From NCBI GenBank assembly GCA_039105265.1, contig JAPFFF010000038.1:1-64000 (forward strand): a stretch of DNA of 64,000 nucleotides, written 5' to 3'. The number at the start of each line of letters is the position of its first letter. The stretch's first letter is position 1. The notes under the pieces were generated by a model. That model did no database searches, was not told where the DNA came from, and saw only the letters and a list, made by a program, of their open reading frames with translations. Shown here in pieces: positions 40,553 to 55,525 of the stretch. The stretch is from Tritrichomonas musculus. Lineage: Eukaryota > Parabasalia > Tritrichomonadida > Tritrichomonadidae. Both the position numbers and the translations under genes were made by a program.

Positions 40553-41707
40553 CGATTATCTCCCAAACAACAACGATTCTCTTCCAAGCAGCATCGATTC
40601 TCTTCCAAGCAGCATCGATTCTCTTCCAAGCAGCATCGATTCTCTTCCAAGCAGCATCGATTCTCTTCCAAGCAGCATCGATTCTCTTCCAAGCAGCATC
40701 GATTCTCTTCCAAACAACAACGATTCTCTTCCAAGCAGCATCGATTCTCTTCCAAGCAGCATCGATTCTCTTCCAAGCAGCATCGATTCTCTTCCAAACA
40801 ACAACGATTCTCTTCCAAACAACAACGATTCTCTTCCAAACAACAACGATTCTCTTCCAAACAACAACGATTCTCTTCCAAGCAGCATCGATTCTCTTCC
40901 AAGCAGCATCGATTATCTCCCAAACAACAACGATTCTCTTCCAAGCAGCATCGATTCTCTTCCAAGCAGCATCGATTCTCTTCCAAACAACAACGATTCT
41001 CTTCCAAACAACAACGATTCTCTTCCAAACAACAACGATTCTCTTCCAAGTAGCATCGATTCTCTTCCAAGCAGCATCGATTATCTCCCAAACAACAACG
41101 ATTCTCTTCCAAGCAGCATCGATTCTCTTCCAAACAACAACGATTCTCTTCCAAACAACAACGATTCTCTTCCAAACAACAACGATTCTCTTCCAAACAA
41201 CAACGATTCTCTTCCAAACAACAACGATTCTCTTCCAAGCAGCATCGATTCTCTTCCAAGCAGCATCGATTATCTCCCAAACAACAACGATTCTCTTCCA
41301 AGCAGCATCGATTCTCTTCCAAGCAGCATCGATTCTCTTCCAAACAACAACGATTCTCTTCCAAACAACAACGATTCTCTTCCAAGCAGCATCGATTCTC
41401 TTCCAAGCAGCATCGATTATCTCCCAAACAACAACGATTCTCTTCCAAACAACAACGATTCTCTTCCAAGCAGCATCGATTCTCTTCCAAACAACAACGA
41501 TTCTCTTCCAAGCAGCATCGATTCTCTTCCAAGCAGCATCGATTCTCTTCCAAGCAGCATCGATTCTCTTCCAAACAACAACGATTCTCTTCCAAACAAC
41601 AACGATTCTCTTCCAAACAACAACGATTCTCTTCCAAACAACAACGATTCTCTTCCAAACAACAACGATTCTCTTCCAAGTAGCATCGATTCTCTTCCAT
41701 GCAGCAT
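40553..41707 (+). repeat. 55-monomer module, class I, copy 4
   Basis: Counterpart of 4,454-5,608 (shift 36,099), with no leader. Confidence 0.9.
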
Positions 41708-44668
41708 CGATTATCTCCCAAACAACAACGATTCTCTTCCAAGCAGCATCGATTCTCTTCCAAACAACAACGATTCTCTTCCAAACAACAACGATTCTCT
41801 TCCAAACAACAACGATTCTCTTCCAAGCAGCATCGATTCTCTTCCAAACAACAACGATTCTCTTCCAAACAACAACGATTCTCTTCCAAACAACAACGAT
41901 TCTCTTCCAAGCAGCATCGATTCTCTTCCAAGCAGCATCGATTCTCTTCCAAACAACAACGATTCTCTTCCAAACAACAACGATTCTCTTCCAAGCAGCA
42001 TCGATTCTCTTCCAAACAACAACGATTCTCTTCCAAACAACAACGATTCTCTTCCAAACAACAACGATTCTCTTCCAAGCAGCATCGATTCTCTTCCAAG
42101 CAGCATCGATTCTCTTCCAAACAACAACGATTCTCTTCCAAGCAGCATCGATTCTCTTCCAAACAACAACGATTCTCTTCCAAACAACAACGATTCTCTT
42201 CCAAACAACAACGATTCTCTTCCAAGCAGCATCGATTCTCTTCCAAACAACAACGATTCTCTTCCAAACAACAACGATTCTCTTCCAAACAACAACGATT
42301 CTCTTCCAAGCAGCATCGATTCTCTTCCAAGCAGCATCGATTCTCTTCCAAACAACAACGATTCTCTTCCAAACAACAACGATTCTCTTCCAAACAACAA
42401 CGATTCTCTTCCAAGCAGCATCGATTCTCTTCCAAGCAGCATCGATTATCTCCCAAACAACAACGATTCTCTTCCAAACAACAACGATTCTCTTCCAAAC
42501 AACAACGATTCTCTTCCAAACAACAACGATTCTCTTCCAAGCAGCATCGATTCTCTTCCAAGCAGCATCGATTCTCTTCCAAACAACAACGATTCTCTTC
42601 CAAACAACAACGATTCTCTTCCAAACAACAACGATTCTCTTCCAAGTAGCATCGATTCTCTTCCATGCAGCATCGATTCTCTTCCAAACAACAACGATTC
42701 TCTTCCAAACAACAACGATTCTCTTCCAAACAACAACGATTCTCTTCCAAGTAGCATCGATTCTCTTCCATGCAGCATCGATTCTCTTCCAAACAACAAC
42801 GATTCTCTTCCAAGCAGCATCGATTCTCTTCCAAACAACAACGATTCTCTTCCAAGCAGCATCGATTCTCTTCCAAGCAGCATCGATTCTCTTCCAAACA
42901 ACAACGATTCTCTTCCAAACAACAACGATTCTCTTCCAAACAACAACGATTCTCTTCCAAGCAGCATCGATTCTCTTCCAAGCAGCATCGATTATCTCCC
43001 AAACAACAACGATTCTCTTCCAAACAACAACGATTCTCTTCCAAACAACAACGATTCTCTTCCAAACAACAACGATTCTCTTCCAAGCAGCATCGATTCT
43101 CTTCCAAGCAGCATCGATTCTCTTCCAAACAACAACGATTCTCTTCCAAACAACAACGATTCTCTTCCAAACAACAACGATTCTCTTCCAAGTAGCATCG
43201 ATTCTCTTCCATGCAGCATCGATTCTCTTCCAAACAACAACGATTCTCTTCCAAGCAGCATCGATTCTCTTCCAAACAACAACGATTCTCTTCCAAACAA
43301 CAACGATTCTCTTCCAAACAACAACGATTCTCTTCCAAGCAGCATCGATTCTCTTCCAAACAACAACGATTCTCTTCCAAACAACAACGATTCTCTTCCA
43401 AACAACAACGATTCTCTTCCAAGCAGCATCGATTCTCTTCCAAACAACAACGATTCTCTTCCAAACAACAACGATTCTCTTCCAAACAACAACGATTCTC
43501 TTCCAAGCAGCATCGATTCTCTTCCAAGCAGCATCGATTCTCTTCCAAACAACAACGATTCTCTTCCAAGCAGCATCGATTCTCTTCCAAACAACAACGA
43601 TTCTCTTCCAAACAACAACGATTCTCTTCCAAACAACAACGATTCTCTTCCAAGCAGCATCGATTCTCTTCCAAACAACAACGATTCTCTTCCAAACAAC
43701 AACGATTCTCTTCCAAACAACAACGATTCTCTTCCAAGCAGCATCGATTATCTCCCAAACAACAACGATTCTCTTCCAAGCAGCATCGATTCTCTTCCAA
43801 ACAACAACGATTCTCTTCCAAACAACAACGATTCTCTTCCAAACAACAACGATTCTCTTCCAAACAACAACGATTCTCTTCCAAACAACAACGATTCTCT
43901 TCCAAACAACAACGATTCTCTTCCAAGCAGCATCGATTCTCTTCCAAGCAGCATCGATTCTCTTCCAAACAACAACGATTCTCTTCCAAGCAGCATCGAT
44001 TATCTCCCAAACAACAACGATTCTCTTCCAAGCAGCATCGATTCTCTTCCAAACAACAAAGATTCTCTTCCAAACAACAACGATTCTCTTCCAAGCAGCA
44101 TCGATTCTCTTCCAAGCAGCATCGATTCTCTTCCAAGCAGCATCGATTCTCTTCCAAACAACAACGATTCTCTTCCAAGCAGCATCGATTCTCTTCCAAG
44201 CAGCATCGATTCTCTTCCAAGCAGCATCGATTCTCTTCCAAACAACAACGATTCTCTTCCAAACAACAACGATTCTCTTCCAAACAACAACGATTCTCTT
44301 CCAAACAACAACGATTCTCTTCCAAGCAGCATCGATTCTCTTCCAAGCAGCATCGATTATCTCCCAAACAACAACGATTCTCTTCCAAGCAGCATCGATT
44401 CTCTTCCAAGCAGCATCGATTCTCTTCCAAACAACAACGATTCTCTTCCAAACAACAACGATTCTCTTCCAAACAACAACGATTCTCTTCCAAGTAGCAT
44501 CGATTCTCTTCCAAGCAGCATCGATTCTCTTCCAAACAACAACGATTCTCTTCCAAACAACAACGATTCTCTTCCAAACAACAACGATTCTCTTCCAAAC
44601 AACAACGATTCTCTTCCAAACAACAACGATTCTCTTCCAAGCAGCATCGATTCTCTTCCAAGCAGCAT

Positions 44669-46096
44669 CGATTATCTCCTAAACAACAACGATTCTCTTC
44701 CAAGCAGCATCGATTCTCTTCCAAGCAGCATCGATTCTCTTCCAAGCAGCATCGATTCTCTTCCAAGCAGCATCGATTATCTCCCAAACAACAACGATTC
44801 TCTTCCAAGCAGCATCGATTATCTCCCAAACAACAACGATTCTCTTCCAAGCAGCATCGATTCTCTTCCAAGCAGCATCGATTCTCTTCCAAGCAGCATC
44901 GATTCTCTTCCAAGCAGCATCGATTCTCTTCCAAGCAGCATCGATTATCTCCCAAACAACAACGATTCTCTTCCAAGCAGCATCGATTCTCTTCCAAGCA
45001 GCATCGATTCTCTTCCAAGCAGCATCGATTCTCTTCCAAGCAGCATCGATTCTCTTCCAAGCAGCATCGATTCTCTTCCAAGCAGCATCGATTCTCTTCC
45101 AAACAACAACGATTCTCTTCCAAGCAGCATCGATTCTCTTCCAAGCAGCATCGATTCTCTTCCAAGCAGCATCGATTCTCTTCCAAACAACAACGATTCT
45201 CTTCCAAACAACAACGATTCTCTTCCAAACAACAACGATTCTCTTCCAAACAACAACGATTCTCTTCCAAGCAGCATCGATTCTCTTCCAAGCAGCATCG
45301 ATTATCTCCCAAACAACAACGATTCTCTTCCAAGCAGCATCGATTCTCTTCCAAGCAGCATCGATTCTCTTCCAAACAACAACGATTCTCTTCCAAACAA
45401 CAACGATTCTCTTCCAAACAACAACGATTCTCTTCCAAGTAGCATCGATTCTCTTCCAAGCAGCATCGATTATCTCCCAAACAACAACGATTCTCTTCCA
45501 AGCAGCATCGATTCTCTTCCAAACAACAACGATTCTCTTCCAAACAACAACGATTCTCTTCCAAACAACAACGATTCTCTTCCAAACAACAACGATTCTC
45601 TTCCAAACAACAACGATTCTCTTCCAAGCAGCATCGATTCTCTTCCAAGCAGCATCGATTATCTCCCAAACAACAACGATTCTCTTCCAAGCAGCATCGA
45701 TTCTCTTCCAAGCAGCATCGATTCTCTTCCAAACAACAACGATTCTCTTCCAAACAACAACGATTCTCTTCCAAGCAGCATCGATTCTCTTCCAAGCAGC
45801 ATCGATTATCTCCCAAACAACAACGATTCTCTTCCAAACAACAACGATTCTCTTCCAAGCAGCATCGATTCTCTTCCAAACAACAACGATTCTCTTCCAA
45901 GCAGCATCGATTCTCTTCCAAGCAGCATCGATTCTCTTCCAAGCAGCATCGATTCTCTTCCAAACAACAACGATTCTCTTCCAAACAACAACGATTCTCT
46001 TCCAAACAACAACGATTCTCTTCCAAACAACAACGATTCTCTTCCAAACAACAACGATTCTCTTCCAAGTAGCATCGATTCTCTTCCATGCAGCAT
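44669..46096 (+). repeat. Module, class II, copy 5
   Basis: Counterpart of 8,570-9,955 but full length (1,428 bp). After its last sub-block the macro-repeat shift moves from 36,099 to 36,141. Confidence 0.9.
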
Positions 46097-47461
46097 CGAT
46101 TATCTCCCAAACAACAACGATTCTCTTCCAAGCAGCATCGATTCTCTTCCAAACAACAACGATTCTCTTCCAAACAACAACGATTCTCTTCCAAACAACA
46201 ACGATTCTCTTCCAAGCAGCATCGATTCTCTTCCAAGCAGCATCGATTCTCTTCCAAACAACAACGATTCTCTTCCAAACAACAACGATTCTCTTCCAAA
46301 CAACAATGATTCTCTTCCAAGCAGCATCGATTCTCTTCCAAACAACAACGATTCTCTTCCAAACAACAACGATTCTCTTCCAAACAACAACGATTCTCTT
46401 CCAAGCAGCATCGATTCTCTTCCAAGCAGCATCGATTCTCTTCCAAACAACAACGATTCTCTTCCAAGCAGCATCGATTCTCTTCCAAGCAGCATCGATT
46501 CTCTTCCAAACAACAACGATTCTCTTCCAAACAACAACGATTCTCTTCCAAACAACAACGATTCTCTTCCAAGCAGCATCGATTCTCTTCCAAACAACAA
46601 CGATTCTCTTCTAAACAACAACGATTCTCTTCCAAACAACAACGATTCTCTTCCAAACAACAACGATTCTCTTCCAAGTAGCATCGATTCTCTTCCATGC
46701 AGCATCGATTATCTCCCAAACAACAACGATTCTCTTCCAAGCAGCATCGATTCTCTTCCAAACAACAACGATTCTCTTCCAAACAACAACGATTCTCTTC
46801 CAAACAACAACGATTCTCTTCCAAGCAGCATCGATTCTCTTCCAAACAACAACGATTCTCTTCCAAACAACAACGATTCTCTTCCAAACAACAACGATTC
46901 TCTTCCAAGCAGCATCGATTCTCTTCCAAGCAGCATCGATTCTCTTCCAAACAACAACGATTCTCTTCCAAGCAGCATCGATTCTCTTCCAAGCAGCATC
47001 GATTCTCTTCCAAGCAGCATCGATTCTCTTCCAAACAACAACGATTCTCTTCCAAGCAGCATCGATTCTCTTCCAAGCAGCATCGATTCTCTTCCAAGCA
47101 GCATCGATTCTCTTCCAAACAACAACGATTCTCTTCCAAACAACAACGATTCTCTTCCAAGCAGCATCGATTCTCTTCCAAACAACAACGATTCTCTTCC
47201 AAACAACAACGATTCTCTTCCAAACAACAACGATTCTCTTCCAAACAACAACGATTCTCTTCCAAGCAGCATCGATTCTCTTCCAAGCAGCATCGATTCT
47301 CTTCCAAACAACAACGATTCTCTTCCAAACAACAACGATTCTCTTCCAAACAACAACGATTCTCTTCCAAACAACAACGATTCTCTTCCAAACAACAACG
47401 ATTCTCTTCCAAACAACAACGATTCTCTTCCAAGCAGCATCGATTCTCTTCCAAGCAGCAT

Positions 47462-48889
47462 CGATTATCTCCTAAACAACAACGATTCTCTTCCAAGCAG
47501 CATCGATTCTCTTCCAAGCAGCATCGATTCTCTTCCAAGCAGCATCGATTCTCTTCCAAGCAGCATCGATTATCTCCCAAACAACAACGATTCTCTTCCA
47601 AGCAGCATCGATTATCTCCCAAACAACAACGATTCTCTTCCAAGCAGCATCGATTCTCTTCCAAGCAGCATCGATTCTCTTCCAAGCAGCATCGATTCTC
47701 TTCCAAGCAGCATCGATTCTCTTCCAAGCAGCATCGATTATCTCCCAAACAACAACGATTCTCTTCCAAGCAGCATCGATTCTCTTCCAAGCAGCATCGA
47801 TTCTCTTCCAAGCAGCATCGATTCTCTTCCAAGCAGCATCGATTCTCTTCCAAGCAGCATCGATTCTCTTCCAAGCAGCATCGATTCTCTTCCAAACAAC
47901 AACGATTCTCTTCCAAGCAGCATCGATTCTCTTCCAAGCAGCATCGATTCTCTTCCAAGCAGCATCGATTCTCTTCCAAACAACAACGATTCTCTTCCAA
48001 ACAACAACGATTCTCTTCCAAACAACAACGATTCTCTTCCAAACAACAACGATTCTCTTCCAAGCAGCATCGATTCTCTTCCAAGCAGCATCGATTATCT
48101 CCCAAACAACAACGATTCTCTTCCAAGCAGCATCGATTCTCTTCCAAGCAGCATCGATTCTCTTCCAAACAACAACGATTCTCTTCCAAACAACAACGAT
48201 TCTCTTCCAAACAACAACGATTCTCTTCCAAGTAGCATCGATTCTCTTCCAAGCAGCATCGATTATCTCCCAAACAACAACGATTCTCTTCCAAGCAGCA
48301 TCGATTCTCTTCCAAACAACAACGATTCTCTTCCAAACAACAACGATTCTCTTCCAAACAACAACGATTCTCTTCCAAACAACAACGATTCTCTTCCAAA
48401 CAACAACGATTCTCTTCCAAGCAGCATCGATTCTCTTCCAAGCAGCATCGATTATCTCCCAAACAACAACGATTCTCTTCCAAGCAGCATCGATTCTCTT
48501 CCAAGCAGCATCGATTCTCTTCCAAACAACAACGATTCTCTTCCAAACAACAACGATTCTCTTCCAAGCAGCATCGATTCTCTTCCAAGCAGCATCGATT
48601 ATCTCCCAAACAACAACGATTCTCTTCCAAACAACAACGATTCTCTTCCAAGCAGCATCGATTCTCTTCCAAACAACAACGATTCTCTTCCAAGCAGCAT
48701 CGATTCTCTTCCAAGCAGCATCGATTCTCTTCCAAGCAGCATCGATTCTCTTCCAAACAACAACGATTCTCTTCCAAACAACAACGATTCTCTTCCAAAC
48801 AACAACGATTCTCTTCCAAACAACAACGATTCTCTTCCAAACAACAACGATTCTCTTCCAAGTAGCATCGATTCTCTTCCATGCAGCAT
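47462..48889 (+). repeat. Module, class II, copy 6
   Basis: Counterpart of 11,321-12,748 at shift 36,141, full length. Confidence 0.9.
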
Positions 48890-50632
48890 CGATTATCTCC
48901 CAAACAACAACGATTCTCTTCCAAGCAGCATCGATTCTCTTCCAAACAACAACGATTCTCTTCCAAACAACAACGATTCTCTTCCAAACAACAACGATTC
49001 TCTTCCAAGCAGCATCGATTCTCTTCCAAGCAGCATCGATTCTCTTCCAAACAACAACGATTCTCTTCCAAACAACAACGATTCTCTTCCAAACAACAAC
49101 GATTCTCTTCCAAGCAGCATCGATTCTCTTCCAAACAACAACGATTCTCTTCCAAACAACAACGATTCTCTTCCAAACAACAACGATTCTCTTCCAAGCA
49201 GCATCGATTCTCTTCCAAACAACAACGATTCTCTTCCAAGCAGCATCGATTCTCTTCCAAGCAGCATCGATTATCTCCCAAACAACAACGATTCTCTTCC
49301 AAGCAGCATCGATTCTCTTCCAAGCAGCATCGATTCTCTTCCAAACAACAACGATTCTCTTCCAAACAACAACGATTCTCTTCCAAGCAGCATCGATTCT
49401 CTTCCAAGCAGCATCGATTCTCTTCCAAACAACAACGATTCTCTTCCAAACAACAACGATTCTCTTCCAAACAACAACGATTCTCTTCCAAACAACAACG
49501 ATTCTCTTCCAAACAACAACGATTCTCTTCCAAGTAGCATCGATTCTCTTCCATGCAGCATCGATTATCTCCCAAACAACAACGATTCTCTTCCAAGCAG
49601 CATCGATTCTCTTCCAAACAACAACGATTCTCTTCCAAACAACAACGATTCTCTTCCAAACAACAACGATTCTCTTCCAAACAACAACGATTCTCTTCCA
49701 AGCAGCATCGATTCTCTTCCAAGCAGCATCGATTCTCTTCCAAACAACAACGATTCTCTTCCAAGCAGCATCGATTCTCTTCCAAGCAGCATCGATTCTC
49801 TTCCAAGCAGCATCGATTCTCTTCCAAACAACAACGATTCTCTTCCAAGCAGCATCGATTCTCTTCCAAGCAGCATCGATTCTCTTCCAAGCAGCATCGA
49901 TTCTCTTCCAAACAACAACGATTCTCTTCCAAACAACAACGATTCTCTTCCAAGCAGCATCGATTCTCTTCCAAACAACAACGATTCTCTTCCAAACAAC
50001 AACGATTCTCTTCCAAACAACAACGATTCTCTTCCAAACAACAACGATTCTCTTCCAAGCAGCATCGATTCTCTTCCAAGCAGCATCGATTCTCTTCCAA
50101 ACAACAACGATTCTCTTCCAAGCAGCATCGATTATCTCCCAAACAACAACGATTCTCTTCCAAACAACAACGATTCTCTTCCAAGCAGCATCGATTCTCT
50201 TCCAAGCAGCATCGATTCTCTTCCAAGCAGCATCGATTCTCTTCCAAACAACAACGATTCTCTTCCAAACAACAACGATTCTCTTCCAAGCAGCATCGAT
50301 TCTCTTCCAAGCAGCATCGATTATCTCCCAAACAACAACGATTCTCTTCCAAGCAGCATCGATTCTCTTCCAAGCAGCATCGATTCTCTTCCAAACAACA
50401 ACGATTCTCTTCCAAACAACAACGATTCTCTTCCAAACAACAACGATTCTCTTCCAAGTAGCATCGATTCTCTTCCAAGCAGCATCGATTCTCTTCCAAA
50501 CAACAACGATTCTCTTCCAAACAACAACGATTCTCTTCCAAACAACAACGATTCTCTTCCAAACAACAACGATTCTCTTCCAAACAACAACGATTCTCTT
50601 CCAAGCAGCATCGATTCTCTTCCAAGCAGCAT

Positions 50633-52060
50633 CGATTATCTCCTAAACAACAACGATTCTCTTCCAAGCAGCATCGATTCTCTTCCAAGCAGCATCGATT
50701 CTCTTCCAAGCAGCATCGATTCTCTTCCAAGCAGCATCGATTATCTCCCAAACAACAACGATTCTCTTCCAAGCAGCATCGATTATCTCCCAAACAACAA
50801 CGATTCTCTTCCAAGCAGCATCGATTCTCTTCCAAGCAGCATCGATTCTCTTCCAAGCAGCATCGATTCTCTTCCAAGCAGCATCGATTCTCTTCCAAGC
50901 AGCATCGATTATCTCCCAAACAACAACGATTCTCTTCCAAGCAGCATCGATTCTCTTCCAAGCAGCATCGATTCTCTTCCAAGCAGCATCGATTCTCTTC
51001 CAAGCAGCATCGATTCTCTTCCAAGCAGCATCGATTCTCTTCCAAGCAGCATCGATTCTCTTCCAAACAACAACGATTCTCTTCCAAGCAGCATCGATTC
51101 TCTTCCAAGCAGCATCGATTCTCTTCCAAGCAGCATCGATTCTCTTCCAAACAACAACGATTCTCTTCCAAACAACAACGATTCTCTTCCAAACAACAAC
51201 GATTCTCTTCCAAACAACAACGATTCTCTTCCAAGCAGCATCGATTCTCTTCCAAGCAGCATCGATTATCTCCCAAACAACAACGATTCTCTTCCAAGCA
51301 GCATCGATTCTCTTCCAAGCAGCATCGATTCTCTTCCAAACAACAACGATTCTCTTCCAAACAACAACGATTCTCTTCCAAACAACAACGATTCTCTTCC
51401 AAGTAGCATCGATTCTCTTCCAAGCAGCATCGATTATCTCCCAAACAACAACGATTCTCTTCCAAGCAGCATCGATTCTCTTCCAAACAACAACGATTCT
51501 CTTCCAAACAACAACGATTCTCTTCCAAACAACAACGATTCTCTTCCAAACAACAACGATTCTCTTCCAAACAACAACGATTCTCTTCCAAGCAGCATCG
51601 ATTCTCTTCCAAGCAGCATCGATTATCTCCCAAACAACAACGATTCTCTTCCAAGCAGCATCGATTCTCTTCCAAGCAGCATCGATTCTCTTCCAAACAA
51701 CAACGATTCTCTTCCAAACAACAACGATTCTCTTCCAAGCAGCATCGATTCTCTTCCAAGCAGCATCGATTATCTCCCAAACAACAACGATTCTCTTCCA
51801 AACAACAACGATTCTCTTCCAAGCAGCATCGATTCTCTTCCAAACAACAACGATTCTCTTCCAAGCAGCATCGATTCTCTTCCAAGCAGCATCGATTCTC
51901 TTCCAAGCAGCATCGATTCTCTTCCAAACAACAACGATTCTCTTCCAAACAACAACGATTCTCTTCCAAACAACAACGATTCTCTTCCAAACAACAACGA
52001 TTCTCTTCCAAACAACAACGATTCTCTTCCAAGTAGCATCGATTCTCTTCCATGCAGCAT
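50633..52060 (+). repeat. Module, class II, copy 7
   Basis: Counterpart of 17,831-19,258 at shift 32,802. The copy that would match 14,660-16,087 is missing between copies 6 and 7. Confidence 0.9.
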
Positions 52061-52711
52061 CGATTATCTCCCAAACAACAACGATTCTCTTCCAAGCAGC
52101 ATCGATTCTCTTCCAAACAACAACGATTCTCTTCCAAACAACAACGATTCTCTTCCAAACAACAACGATTCTCTTCCAAGCAGCATCGATTCTCTTCCAA
52201 GCAGCATCGATTCTCTTCCAAACAACAACGATTCTCTTCCAAACAACAACGATTCTCTTCCAAACAACAACGATTCTCTTCCAAGCAGCATCGATTCTCT
52301 TCCAAACAACAACGATTCTCTTCCAAACAACAACGATTCTCTTCCAAACAACAACGATTCTCTTCCAAGCAGCATCGATTCTCTTCCAAACAACAACGAT
52401 TCTCTTCCAAGCAGCATCGATTCTCTTCCAAGCAGCATCGATTATCTCCCAAACAACAACGATTCTCTTCCAAGCAGCATCGATTCTCTTCCAAGCAGCA
52501 TCGATTCTCTTCCAAACAACAACGATTCTCTTCCAAACAACAACGATTCTCTTCCAAGCAGCATCGATTCTCTTCCAAGCAGCATCGATTCTCTTCCAAA
52601 CAACAACGATTCTCTTCCAAACAACAACGATTCTCTTCCAAACAACAACGATTCTCTTCCAAACAACAACGATTCTCTTCCAAACAACAACGATTCTCTT
52701 CCAAGTAGCAT

Positions 52712-55525
52712 CGATTCTCTTCCATGCAGCATCGATTATCTCCCAAACAACAACGATTCTCTTCCAAGCAGCATCGATTCTCTTCCAAACAACAACGATT
52801 CTCTTCCAAACAACAACGATTCTCTTCCAAACAACAACGATTCTCTTCCAAACAACAACGATTCTCTTCCAAGCAGCATCGATTCTCTTCCAAGCAGCAT
52901 CGATTCTCTTCCAAACAACAACGATTCTCTTCCAAGCAGCATCGATTATCTCCCAAACAACAACGATTCTCTTCCAAACAACAACGATTCTCTTCCAAGC
53001 AGCATCGATTCTCTTCCAAGCAGCATCGATTCTCTTCCAAGCAGCATCGATTCTCTTCCAAACAACAACGATTCTCTTCCAAACAACAACGATTCTCTTC
53101 CAAGCAGCATCGATTCTCTTCCAAGCAGCATCGATTATCTCCCAAACAACAACGATTCTCTTCCAAGCAGCATCGATTCTCTTCCAAGCAGCATCGATTC
53201 TCTTCCAAACAACAACGATTCTCTTCCAAACAACAACGATTCTCTTCCAAACAACAACGATTCTCTTCCAAGTAGCATCGATTCTCTTCCAAGCAGCATC
53301 GATTCTCTTCCAAACAACAACGATTCTCTTCCAAACAACAACGATTCTCTTCCAAACAACAACGATTCTCTTCCAAACAACAACGATTCTCTTCCAAACA
53401 ACAACGATTCTCTTCCAAGCAGCATCGATTCTCTTCCAAGCAGCATCGATTATCTCCTAAACAACAACGATTCTCTTCCAAGCAGCATCGATTCTCTTCC
53501 AAGCAGCATCGATTCTCTTCCAAGCAGCATCGATTCTCTTCCAAGCAGCATCGATTATCTCCCAAACAACAACGATTCTCTTCCAAGCAGCATCGATTAT
53601 CTCCCAAACAACAACGATTCTCTTCCAAGCAGCATCGATTCTCTTCCAAGCAGCATCGATTCTCTTCCAAGCAGCATCGATTCTCTTCCAAGCAGCATCG
53701 ATTCTCTTCCAAGCAGCATCGATTATCTCCCAAACAACAACGATTCTCTTCCAAGCAGCATCGATTCTCTTCCAAGCAGCATCGATTCTCTTCCAAGCAG
53801 CATCGATTCTCTTCCAAGCAGCATCGATTCTCTTCCAAGCAGCATCGATTCTCTTCCAAGCAGCATCGATTCTCTTCCAAACAACAACGATTCTCTTCCA
53901 AGCAGCATCGATTCTCTTCCAAGCAGCATCGATTCTCTTCCAAGCAGCATCGATTCTCTTCCAAACAACAACGATTCTCTTCCAAACAACAACGATTCTC
54001 TTCCAAACAACAACGATTCTCTTCCAAACAACAACGATTCTCTTCCAAGCAGCATCGATTCTCTTCCAAGCAGCATCGATTATCTCCCAAACAACAACGA
54101 TTCTCTTCCAAGCAGCATCGATTCTCTTCCAAGCAGCATCGATTCTCTTCCAAACAACAACGATTCTCTTCCAAACAACAACGATTCTCTTCCAAACAAC
54201 AACGATTCTCTTCCAAGTAGCATCGATTCTCTTCCAAGCAGCATCGATTATCTCCCAAACAACAACGATTCTCTTCCAAGCAGCATCGATTCTCTTCCAA
54301 ACAACAACGATTCTCTTCCAAACAACAACGATTCTCTTCCAAACAACAACGATTCTCTTCCAAACAACAACGATTCTCTTCCAAACAACAACGATTCTCT
54401 TCCAAGCAGCATCGATTCTCTTCCAAGCAGCATCGATTATCTCCCAAACAACAACGATTCTCTTCCAAGCAGCATCGATTCTCTTCCAAGCAGCATCGAT
54501 TCTCTTCCAAACAACAACGATTCTCTTCCAAACAACAACGATTCTCTTCCAAGCAGCATCGATTCTCTTCCAAGCAGCATCGATTATCTCCCAAACAACA
54601 ACGATTCTCTTCCAAACAACAACGATTCTCTTCCAAGCAGCATCGATTCTCTTCCAAACAACAACGATTCTCTTCCAAGCAGCATCGATTCTCTTCCAAG
54701 CAGCATCGATTCTCTTCCAAGCAGCATCGATTCTCTTCCAAACAACAACGATTCTCTTCCAAACAACAACGATTCTCTTCCAAACAACAACGATTCTCTT
54801 CCAAACAACAACGATTCTCTTCCAAACAACAACGATTCTCTTCCAAGTAGCATCGATTCTCTTCCATGCAGCATCGATTATCTCCCAAACAACAACGATT
54901 CTCTTCCAAGCAGCATCGATTCTCTTCCAAACAACAACGATTCTCTTCCAAACAACAACGATTCTCTTCCAAACAACAACGATTCTCTTCCAAGCAGCAT
55001 CGATTCTCTTCCAAGCAGCATCGATTCTCTTCCAAACAACAACGATTCTCTTCCAAACAACAACGATTCTCTTCCAAACAACAACGATTCTCTTCCAAGC
55101 AGCATCGATTCTCTTCCAAACAACAACGATTCTCTTCCAAACAACAACGATTCTCTTCCAAACAACAACGATTCTCTTCCAAGCAGCATCGATTCTCTTC
55201 CAAACAACAACGATTCTCTTCCAAGCAGCATCGATTCTCTTCCAAGCAGCATCGATTATCTCCCAAACAACAACGATTCTCTTCCAAGCAGCATCGATTC
55301 TCTTCCAAGCAGCATCGATTCTCTTCCAAACAACAACGATTCTCTTCCAAACAACAACGATTCTCTTCCAAGCAGCATCGATTCTCTTCCAAGCAGCATC
55401 GATTCTCTTCCAAACAACAACGATTCTCTTCCAAACAACAACGATTCTCTTCCAAACAACAACGATTCTCTTCCAAACAACAACGATTCTCTTCCAAACA
55501 ACAACGATTCTCTTCCAAGTAGCAT
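52712..55525 (+). repeat. 2,814-bp block present only in macro-copy 2
   Basis: The shift between macro-copies rises from 32,802 to 35,616 here, a gain of 134 monomers. The block matches its upstream neighbour at a shift of 2,814 bp (50,906 to 53,720; 52,052 to 54,866; 52,442 to 55,256), so it is a tandem duplication carrying module copy 8. Confidence 0.78.
53447..54874 (+). repeat. Module, class II, copy 8
   Basis: This copy lies inside the 2,814-bp block found only in macro-copy 2. It duplicates copy 7 at a shift of 2,814 bp. Confidence 0.9.
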
